In this document: positions 1 through 5,318 of the stretch, in pieces
How positions within the stretch are numbered: position 1 is the first letter of the stretch
Layout of the letters: each line of letters begins with the position of its first letter
DNA from: Oxalobacteraceae bacterium
Lineage (GTDB): Bacteria; Pseudomonadota; Gammaproteobacteria; Burkholderiales; Burkholderiaceae_D
Direction: 5' to 3'
DNA length: 6,007 nucleotides
Assembly (NCBI GenBank): GCA_027485535.1
Contig: JAIXQV010000286.1
Location: forward strand, 1 to 6,007
Translations under genes and position numbers: made by a program
Notes under the pieces: model-generated
The model's input: the letters and a program-made list of their open reading frames with translations, nothing else
Databases searched by the model: none
What the model was told of the DNA's origin: nothing

Positions 1-461
1 CCAAGGGCGACACCATTGTCTGGATACCTTCGCAAAAAGTATTGTTCTCCGGCGATCTGGTCGAGTACGGTGCTGCCGCCTACACCGGCGACGCCCAGCT
101 CGAAGAATGGCCGCACACTTTGGAAGTGCTGCGCGCGATGAATGCCGACAAACTCGTTCCCGGACGTGGCCCCGCGCTGATGAATCCGCAAGAAGTCAGT
201 CAAGGTATCGACTACACCAAAGACTTCGTCAGTACCTTGCTGAGTTCAGCCAAAGAAGCGGTGGCGAAAGGTCTGGACCTGAAGGGCGCGATGCAGCATA
301 CGCGCAGCAAGATGGACCATAAGTTTGGTCATGTATTTATCTACGAGCACTGCCTGCCGTTTGATGTGACGCGCGCCGTGGATGAGGCCAGTGGCATTAA
401 GCACCCGCGTATCTGGACAGCCGAGCGCGACAAGGAGATGTGGCACGCGCTGCAAGACTGA
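1..461 (+). CDS. MBL-fold metallo-hydrolase-like protein, 3' part (5' end outside window)
   Basis: The reading frame is open from base 3 and gives 152 visible residues, the C-terminal half of a metallo-beta-lactamase-fold protein. Visible signatures are the strand-turn IPSQKVLFSGDLV, whose Asp is the bridging metal ligand of the family (FxGD), and LVPGRGPAL at about 156-179, which aligns with the usual PGHG motif. There the last His ligand is replaced by Arg (codon 165-167). The tail has an EHCLPFDVTRA segment and ends in RIWTAERDKEMW, an extension beyond the core fold. The TTG at 42 is internal to the domain and not a start. The gene ends 2 bases before the monooxygenase ATG, so the two are almost certainly co-transcribed. 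The family hydrolyses thioesters, lactones or similar bonds; the substrate here is unknown. A hydrolytic role in the aromatic pathway is inferred from position only. The HxHxDH motif would lie upstream and cannot be checked. Confidence 0.85.
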   Translation, partial: KGDTIVWIPSQKVLFSGDLVEYGAAAYTGDAQLEEWPHTLEVLRAMNADKLVPGRGPALMNPQEVSQGIDYTKDFVSTLLSSAKEAVAKGLDLKGAMQHTRSKMDHKFGHVFIYEHCLPFDVTRAVDEASGIKHPRIWTAERDKEMWHALQD

Positions 462-463
462 CG

Positions 464-2134
464 ATGCATCAGGCTTACCGCTATCAATCCTTTCCGTTCA
501 CGCCGCCGCCAGAGCTGAGTAGCGGCGAGACTGGGCGCCACCCGCTGATTATTATCGGCTGCGGGCCGGTCGGCTTGGCCGCCGCTATCGACGCGCGCCA
601 ATACGGCATTCCTGTTCTGCTGCTCGACGATGACGACACCGTATCGGTCGGATCACGCGGCCTGTGCTACGCCAAGCGTACCCTGGAGATATTGGATCGG
701 CTGGGTTGTGGTGACGCTGTTGCCGCCAAAGGCGTGGGCTGGGATGTGGGCCGCACCTTCTTCCGAGAAGATGAAGTCTTTAATTTCAACCTGCGACCGC
801 AGACCGGCTCCAAGCGACCGGGCATGGTCAACCTGCAGCAGTACTATTTAGAAGAGTATCTGGTAAAGCGCGCACTCGATGCAGGTGTGCAGATATGCTG
901 GAAAAATGAAGTCACCGCAGTATCGCCAAAAGACGATCATGTGCTGCTCGCGGTCGCCACACCGCAAGGCAATTACAACATCGAAGCCGATTGGTTGATT
1001 GTTGCTGACGGCGCGCGTAGCCCGGTGCGCGCCATGCTTGGCTTGGATGTCGAGGGTAAGGTATTCATGGATCGCTTCCTGATTGCTGACGTGATCATGA
1101 AAGCAGACTTCCCTGCCGAGCGCTGGTTCTGGTTCGACCCACCGTTTCACCCAAATCAATCGGTGCTGCTCCATCGCGAAGCCGATGATGTCTACCGCAT
1201 TGATTTTCAACTGGGCTGGGACGCAGACCCCGAACAAGAAAAACAGCCCGAGCGTGTTATCCCCCGTATCAAGGCCATGCTGGGGGATGACCGCGAGTTC
1301 ACGCTCGAATGGGTCAGCGTGTATACCTTTCAGTGCCGGCGTATGCGCGACTTCCGCCATGGCCGCTGCCTATTTGCGGGTGACGCTGCGCACCAAGTCT
1401 CACCATTCGGTGCGCGTGGCGCGAACTCTGGCGTGCAGGATGCAGACAATCTGATCTGGAAACTCAAGCTAGTGATGGAGGGGCGCGCACCTGTGCGTCT
1501 GCTCGATACCTATACCGATGAGCGTGGTTTTAGCGCTGACGAGAATATCCTCAACTCAACCCGCTCCACTGATTTCATTACCCCAAAGGGGCCAGTCAGC
1601 CAGACCTTTCGTAACGCGGTGCTCGAGCTATCACGTACCTTACCGTTCGCACGCAAGCTGGTGAACTCGGGACGACTCTCCGTACCGAGCTTCCTGACCG
1701 GTTCGGTACTCAACACACCAGATAGCGAGCCCTTCAGTGGCGACATGCTGCCCGGCGCACCGATGGATGATGCACCGCTCACGCGGGATGGCAAATCTGT
1801 CTGGTTAATCGATCAGTTAGGCGACCAATTTCAGCTTCTGTTTTTCTGTGACGATGCGAGTTCGATACCAGAGGCCATGCAGCGCCAGCTAGTCGGCTTG
1901 GCGCATGCCACGATACCCGTTGAGACACTCGTGATTGCGCGCCAAGGGAATATGTCTGGTTTGAACGTATTGCTCGACCATGACGGTCTTGCCTTCGCGC
2001 GTTACGATGCAAAAGATGGCACTTGCTACCTGGCGCGGCCGGATCAGCACGTGGCCGCGCGCTGGCGTGAGACCGAGATTTCACGCATCGTCGCTGCTGT
2101 TGCACAAGCCACTGCCAATTTTGTTGAGGAGTGA
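464..2134 (+). CDS. mhaA: FAD-dependent aromatic monooxygenase (PheA/TfdB family), likely large subunit of a 3-hydroxyphenylacetate 6-hydroxylase-like enzyme
   Basis: This 556-aa flavoprotein belongs to the class A NAD(P)H-dependent aromatic hydroxylases. Three family motifs are visible: the FAD-binding GCGPVG at residues 32-37, followed by an acidic strand end (DDDD, 55-58); the DG motif (VADGARSPVR) at 182-183; and the GD motif (FAGDAAH) at 306-307, followed by FGARGANSGVQDADNLIWKL. The C-terminal 120 or so residues fit the thioredoxin-like domain of the PHBH/phenol hydroxylase group. The size, about 62 kDa, matches MhaA of Pseudomonas putida (about 63 kDa). The next gene encodes a very small protein, as MhaB does, and fumarylacetoacetase follows in the operon. 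From this I infer hydroxylation of a 3-hydroxyaryl acid to a para-diol such as homogentisate. Other members of the family, such as 3-(3-hydroxyphenyl)propionate hydroxylase, cannot be excluded. I chose ATG 464 because the family N-terminus lies just before the FAD motif. A GTG at 440 adds 8 residues overlapping the upstream gene, but is only 2 nt from AAGGAG (432-437). The family call is strong; the symbol is tentative. Confidence 0.9.
   Translation: MHQAYRYQSFPFTPPPELSSGETGRHPLIIIGCGPVGLAAAIDARQYGIPVLLLDDDDTVSVGSRGLCYAKRTLEILDRLGCGDAVAAKGVGWDVGRTFFREDEVFNFNLRPQTGSKRPGMVNLQQYYLEEYLVKRALDAGVQICWKNEVTAVSPKDDHVLLAVATPQGNYNIEADWLIVADGARSPVRAMLGLDVEGKVFMDRFLIADVIMKADFPAERWFWFDPPFHPNQSVLLHREADDVYRIDFQLGWDADPEQEKQPERVIPRIKAMLGDDREFTLEWVSVYTFQCRRMRDFRHGRCLFAGDAAHQVSPFGARGANSGVQDADNLIWKLKLVMEGRAPVRLLDTYTDERGFSADENILNSTRSTDFITPKGPVSQTFRNAVLELSRTLPFARKLVNSGRLSVPSFLTGSVLNTPDSEPFSGDMLPGAPMDDAPLTRDGKSVWLIDQLGDQFQLLFFCDDASSIPEAMQRQLVGLAHATIPVETLVIARQGNMSGLNVLLDHDGLAFARYDAKDGTCYLARPDQHVAARWRETEISRIVAAVAQATANFVEE
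2126..2131 (+). promoter_or_regulatory. Shine-Dalgarno for the DUF2783-type gene
   Basis: GAGGAG sits in the last codons of the monooxygenase gene. Three start codons follow in one frame: GTG 2131, ATG 2134 and ATG 2137. Only ATG 2137 has a workable 5-nt spacer, so it is preferred. The stop at 2132-2134 lies between site and start, so the small protein is probably translated by coupling to the monooxygenase. Confidence 0.7.
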
Positions 2135-2136
2135 TG

Positions 2137-2370
2137 ATGTCATTAATCACTGAGCCAAACTTTCATGAACCCGGCAAACGCTACTTTCGCGATTTTTCAC
2201 CCGGCGATGATTTTTATCAGCTGCTGATTGATACCCATCGCGGTCTGGATGAATCACAGAGCGCGATGCTAAATGCCAAGCTGATTCTTATTCTGTCAAA
2301 CCACATCGGTGACATCAGTGTGCTACGTGAAGGAATGCAAATTGCGCGTGGCAGCACAGATGCCAGTTAA
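2137..2370 (+). CDS. mhaB: DUF2783-type small protein, putative coupling component of the hydroxylase
   Basis: This 77-aa protein has a core at about residues 22-70 (DDFYQLLIDTHRGLDESQSAMLNAKLILILSNHIGD and on) that I recognise as the DUF2783 family. The family is small, probably all-helical, and has no signal peptide or membrane span. It starts 2 bases after the monooxygenase stop, and the Shine-Dalgarno lies inside the monooxygenase gene, so expression is tightly linked. In P. putida the two-component 3-hydroxyphenylacetate hydroxylase needs a large flavoprotein and a small coupling protein (MhaB) of similar size. Size and adjacency suggest this is its counterpart, but I cannot align it to MhaB here, so function and symbol are inference. 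No catalytic motif is visible, which fits a partner or effector protein better than an enzyme. Confidence 0.82.
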   Translation: MSLITEPNFHEPGKRYFRDFSPGDDFYQLLIDTHRGLDESQSAMLNAKLILILSNHIGDISVLREGMQIARGSTDAS

Positions 2371-2385
2371 AGTCGCGGGGAGCTT

Positions 2386-2922
2386 ATGCAAATCGAGCGG
2401 ATTCATCATGTTGCCTACCGCTGCAAAGACGCGAAGGAAACGGTTGAATGGTACACACGCCATTTAGGCATGAAATTTGTGCTGGCAATCGCAGAAAATG
2501 AAGTGCCATCGACCAAAGCGCCTGATCCCTACATGCATGTATTTTTGGATGCAGGTGGCGGTAACATCCTCGCTTTCTTTGAGCTACCAACGCAGCCCGA
2601 GATGGATAGAGATCACAACACCCCGACCTGGGTGCAGCATCTGGCCATGAAAGTCGATTCCCTCGAGACGCTGACCGAGACCAAGGCCAAACTCGAGGCC
2701 GTGGGTATCGATGTGATCGGCCCAACGAATCACACCATATTCAAGAGTATTTATTTCTTTGATCCGAACGGCCATCGACTTGAACTCGCCTATGACTGCG
2801 GCACGCCGGAGATGCACAGCAAGCTCGACGCAGTGAAATGGGAGATGCTGGAAGAATGGAGCCGCACTAAGAAAGCACCGCAGCATGCGGCCTGGATGCA
2901 TGACGGGAGTATTGAAACTTGA
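2386..2922 (+). CDS. VOC-superfamily metalloprotein (glyoxalase/extradiol dioxygenase fold)
   Basis: This 178-aa protein has two beta-alpha-beta-beta-beta modules. Module 1 starts with IHHVAYRCKD and continues to FFELP near residue 66. Module 2 starts at VQHLAMKV near residue 85 and ends with DPNGHRLELAYD at 126-137. Likely metal ligands are H8, E66, H85 and E133. This set and its spacing resemble glyoxalase I and methylmalonyl-CoA epimerase; type I extradiol dioxygenases use only H-H-E from a larger four-module chain. A polar tail of about 40 residues (EMLEEWSRTKKAPQHAAW) follows the fold. The start ATG has GGGGAG (2377-2382) with a short 3-nt spacer, and the gene begins 15 bases after the DUF2783 stop. 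Its place between the hydroxylase and FahA suggests a ring-opening or isomerisation step, possibly on a ring-cleavage product. The substrate cannot be read from sequence. Confidence 0.88.
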   Translation: MQIERIHHVAYRCKDAKETVEWYTRHLGMKFVLAIAENEVPSTKAPDPYMHVFLDAGGGNILAFFELPTQPEMDRDHNTPTWVQHLAMKVDSLETLTETKAKLEAVGIDVIGPTNHTIFKSIYFFDPNGHRLELAYDCGTPEMHSKLDAVKWEMLEEWSRTKKAPQHAAWMHDGSIET

Positions 2923-2976
2923 TCCCGGCACAGCCCAGGATCCAGTACCCTCTTTTACTTAACAAGAAAGCTCGAA

Positions 2977-4293
2977 GTGAGTCTGTTAAACGAAACCCAT
3001 GACCCCAAGCTGAGCAGCTGGGTCGCCGCGGCCAACCTACCCGGTAACGACTTCCCCATTCAGAATCTGCCATTCGCAGTGTTTCGTCGCAAAGGCAGTA
3101 ACGAAGCATTCCGCGGTGGCGTCGCCATCGGCGATCAGGTGCTCGACCTAGCCGCTCTGTGTAGCAAGAACATACTCAATGGCGACGCACAACAAGCCGC
3201 GCTCGTGGCGTCTGGCAGTACGCTCAACGACTTCATGGCGCTGGGGCACACTGCTTGGCACAGTGTGCGTTTGGCTTTGTCGCGCCTGCTACGTGAGGAT
3301 GCAAAACAACAGGCCATGACTGCGCAGTGCCTGGTGGATATGGAGGATGTCGAGTACGCCCTACCCGCGCACATTGGCGACTACACCGACTTCTATACCT
3401 CGATCCATCACGCCACCAATGTCGGCAAATTATTCCGGCCAGATAATCCGCTGCTACCCAACTATCGTTGGGTGCCGATTGGATATCACGGCCGTGCATC
3501 GAGTGTTGTGCTGTCCGGGCAGGACATACGGCGTCCGCAAGGGCAGTTGATGCCACCGGGTGCAGAGCGCCCGACACTCGCGCCGAGTAAACGGCTGGAT
3601 TTCGAACTTGAGCTCGGTATCTTTGTCGGTGCCGGAAACGCGCTCGGCACAACTATTCCAATCGATCAGGCCGAGCAGCATGTGTTCGGCATCTGTCTGT
3701 TGAACGACTGGTCGGCGCGCGATATACAGGGCTGGGAATACCAGCCACTCGGTCCATTTCTTTCCAAGAGCTTCGCCACTAGTATCTCGCCATGGATTGT
3801 GACGCTTGAGGCACTCGCGCCCTACCGCTTTCCCTTCACACGCGACCCGGATGAGCCACAACCACTGCCCTATCTCGATAGCGAACATAACCGCGCTGCA
3901 GGCGCATTCGACATTCAACTGAAGATTACGCTTGAAACCCCGGCGATGCGAGCGGCCGAACTACCGGCTCATACGATTTGCCAAACCAGTTACCGCCATG
4001 CTTACTGGACGCTAGCGCAGTTGATCACGCATCACACCGTCAATGGTTGTAATCTGCAAGCAGGCGATTTACTCGGCAGCGGCACACTCTCTGGTCCGGA
4101 AGCGCATCAACTCGCCGCGATGCTCGAGATTACTCAAGGCGGAAAACTACCGCTCACACTGCCCAACGGCGAGCAGCGTGTTTTTCTTGAAGATGGCGAT
4201 CAGGTCACGCTACGTGGGTGGTGCGCAGGCAAAGACGCAGCGCGCATCGGGTTTGGCGAGTGCGTCGGAACCGTTTTCAGTGAACACCCTTAA
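2977..4293 (+). CDS. fahA: Fumarylacetoacetase (EC 3.7.1.2)
   Basis: This 438-aa protein hydrolyses 4-fumarylacetoacetate to fumarate and acetoacetate, the last step of homogentisate (tyrosine/phenylalanine) breakdown in the cytoplasm. It is the full two-domain form, with an N-terminal SH3-like domain (LNETHDPKLSSWV onward, to about residue 120) and the FAH catalytic domain. By comparison with mouse FAH the active site is intact: D138 (D126), catalytic H145 (H133) in HHATN, E210 and E212 (E199, E201) in LDFELELG, D244 (D233), R248, Q251 and K264 in NDWSARDIQ...FLSK, T370 (T350) in GTLSG, and E384 (E364). The start is GTG 2977, just before the conserved LNETHDP N-terminus; an AAGAAAG sequence lies 6 nt upstream. 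The 54-base gap after the VOC gene holds no terminator, so it probably belongs to the same operon. In Pseudomonas the gene is called hmgB. Confidence 0.97.
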   Translation: MSLLNETHDPKLSSWVAAANLPGNDFPIQNLPFAVFRRKGSNEAFRGGVAIGDQVLDLAALCSKNILNGDAQQAALVASGSTLNDFMALGHTAWHSVRLALSRLLREDAKQQAMTAQCLVDMEDVEYALPAHIGDYTDFYTSIHHATNVGKLFRPDNPLLPNYRWVPIGYHGRASSVVLSGQDIRRPQGQLMPPGAERPTLAPSKRLDFELELGIFVGAGNALGTTIPIDQAEQHVFGICLLNDWSARDIQGWEYQPLGPFLSKSFATSISPWIVTLEALAPYRFPFTRDPDEPQPLPYLDSEHNRAAGAFDIQLKITLETPAMRAAELPAHTICQTSYRHAYWTLAQLITHHTVNGCNLQAGDLLGSGTLSGPEAHQLAAMLEITQGGKLPLTLPNGEQRVFLEDGDQVTLRGWCAGKDAARIGFGECVGTVFSEHP

Positions 4294-4471
4294 ACTAGGC
4301 AAATATCCCTAAATATAAACGTAGTATTTTTTGTAAGTAGATCTCTAATACTCTTATTTTTCATAACCCTTACTCCCGTTAATTCTGGTTTTTCAAGATG
4401 GAAGTCTAGGGCACGATCTCATTTAGGTAACGCGGCAGAGTTCGCGTGCCATTCCTCACAAGGAGATCGAC
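4294..4471 (+). other. AT-rich intergenic spacer after fahA
   Basis: The first 107 bases are about 70% A+T by my count, unlike the flanking genes. I see no open frame of note and no GC-rich hairpin followed by a T-tract, so the catabolic operon has no obvious intrinsic terminator here. A TATAAA at 4314-4319 resembles a -10 box but has only a poor -35 match (3 of 6). The region is the most likely place for the promoter of the helix-turn-helix gene, though no convincing pair of boxes is visible. Confidence 0.5.
4460..4465 (+). promoter_or_regulatory. Shine-Dalgarno for the helix-turn-helix gene
   Basis: AAGGAG is followed by a 6-nt spacer and ATG 4472. This is close to the ideal ribosome-binding arrangement, is the best site in the window, and fixes the start of the small HTH gene. 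Confidence 0.8.
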
Positions 4472-4756
4472 ATGAAGCAAGAGAATCAATCGCAGTTATT
4501 CCACTACACACCCGAAGCCTTTCTCGAGCGGTTGTGCGAGAGACTCGGCGCACGTTCTCTTTCTGCGCTCGGCCGAGTCGTTGGGCTATCACCTTCTGTC
4601 TTAAGTAAAGTGAGGCGACGGCGCCTCGCCATTAGCAGTGAAATTCTGCTGAAAATCCACGATGCGACCGATATTCCAGTGCGCGAACTACGTCGCTGGA
4701 TGGGTGATATGCGTCCCTATTTCTCGCGCGTTGAACTCGCAAGAGTGCGGGCTTGA
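4472..4756 (+). CDS. Small helix-turn-helix DNA-binding protein (XRE/Cro-like)
   Basis: The protein has 94 aa. Residues 29-52 form a clear helix-turn-helix: SLSALGRVVGLSPSVLSKVR, with the first helix around SALGRVVG, a turn at LSPS, and a recognition helix around SVLSKVRRRRL rich in Arg. Residues 55-78 (SEILLKIHDATDIPVRELRRWMGD) fit the following helices of a Cro/C1-type domain. There is no effector or oligomerisation domain, so it would act as a minimal DNA-binding protein. It is separated from fahA by 178 bases and followed by another small gene. It might regulate this pair or the upstream operon; nothing in the sequence decides this. It does not look like the IclR or LysR regulators usual for aromatic operons. 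Confidence 0.8.
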   Translation: MKQENQSQLFHYTPEAFLERLCERLGARSLSALGRVVGLSPSVLSKVRRRRLAISSEILLKIHDATDIPVRELRRWMGDMRPYFSRVELARVRA

Positions 4757-4762
4757 TTTCGC

Positions 4763-4787
4763 AGCGCGGCAGTCTTACTACCGCGCT
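4763..4787 (+). repeat. Inverted repeat / compact hairpin between two small genes
   Basis: AGCGCGG (4763-4769) pairs perfectly with CCGCGCT (4781-4787). Inside, after one C/A mismatch, AGT (4771-4773) pairs with ACT (4777-4779) around a 3-nt loop CTT. It starts 7 bases after the HTH stop. No T-tract follows, so a Rho-independent terminator is unlikely. It could stabilise the upstream mRNA, act as an attenuating structure, or be a protein-binding palindrome. Confidence 0.5.
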
Positions 4788-4860
4788 ACGAGAACCCACT
4801 GCAGGCTGAACCCACCCGCTCCCAAGGGCTAGAGTCACTTCACTATGAAAGGGCTACATC

Positions 4861-5154
4861 ATGAACAGGGATGACCTTATCGGGCAGTTAGCAAGTTGTG
4901 TTGGACAAGGCATGCGCGTACCAGATGAGGCGTTTCGTCTGGCCGCGAGCATCGATCTAGAGCGCTTCAAAGGCATGTCAGTCCATTCGGCGGCATTGCT
5001 GGTGCTGCGCATGGGACTACAAAAACGTTTTCGTTTTTTCACTGTGCGCCCCTCAACGGTTGAGCGTGAGGCCAGCCAACGGTTTGGCGAAGCAAGCAAA
5101 ACTGACAGCAAACTCTCGGCCAAGCCGCCACGTGGGTTTTCTCCAGCGGTGTAG
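4861..5154 (+). CDS. Hypothetical small protein, 97 aa, family not recognised
   Basis: I do not recognise this protein. The ATG has AAAGGG at 4848-4853 with a 7-nt spacer, and codon use matches the neighbours, so it is probably real. Residues 1-60 look like a helical domain with mixed charged and apolar residues (DDLIGQLASCVGQGM, EAFRLAASIDLERF, HSAALLVLRMGLQ). The hydrophobic stretch SAALLVLRMGL is too short and broken by Arg to be a membrane span. From about residue 55 the chain is basic and polar (KRFRFF, then a Ser/Lys/Arg-rich tail), probably disordered. There is no signal peptide. It lies 104 bases after the HTH gene and ends 36 bases before a terminator, so the two may form one transcript. 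A nucleic-acid-associated role would suit the basic tail but is only a guess. Confidence 0.65.
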   Translation: MNRDDLIGQLASCVGQGMRVPDEAFRLAASIDLERFKGMSVHSAALLVLRMGLQKRFRFFTVRPSTVEREASQRFGEASKTDSKLSAKPPRGFSPAV

Positions 5155-5190
5155 CGCTACTCAGGACTTAGCAATTTCAACCGCTACATG

Positions 5191-5222
5191 ACGCCGACCG
5201 ACCTCGGTCGGCGTTTTCTTTT
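5191..5222 (+). terminator. Rho-independent terminator
   Basis: ACGCCGACCGA (5191-5201) and TCGGTCGGCGT (5204-5214) form a perfect 11-bp GC-rich stem with a tight CC turn; in practice the last pair opens to a 4-nt loop. It is followed by TTTTCTTTT. The T-tract lies only on the + side, so it ends transcripts coming from the two small genes and insulates the RraA-like gene. Confidence 0.93.
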
Positions 5223-5318
5223 GTGCTTTTGTTTCGGTGTATTCTCCATGCGAGTATCGGCACTAAGCGTTGCCGGTTTTGACCATGCTGGATTATCAAT
5301 CTTTTGCACCGCACAACT

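Noticed and set aside
848..1360. Minus-strand open frame of 170 codons inside the monooxygenase
   Set aside because: It is antisense to the conserved DG-to-GD region of the flavoprotein and its translation has no family resemblance.
1779..2150. Minus-strand open frame of 123 codons under the monooxygenase 3' end
   Set aside because: It lies wholly opposite a gene with clear family motifs, has a low-complexity Arg/Ser-rich translation, and lacks recognisable domains; it is a shadow of the high-GC coding strand.
3454..3918. Minus-strand open frame of 154 codons inside fahA
   Set aside because: It is antisense to the fumarylacetoacetase active-site region, with no domain and no ribosome-binding context.
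4311..4332. AAATA/TATTT inverted repeat followed by Ts after fahA as a terminator
   Set aside because: The stem is five A-T pairs with an 8-9 nt loop, too weak for intrinsic termination.
4472..5154. Prophage or integron remnant
   Set aside because: A small HTH gene alone is not enough; there is no integrase, repeat pair, tRNA edge or phage structural gene in view.
5270..5299. TTGCCG and TATCAA, 18 nt apart, as a promoter for the RraA-like gene
   Set aside because: Each box matches consensus at only 4 of 6 positions, a level expected by chance, and the leader left would be only about a dozen bases.
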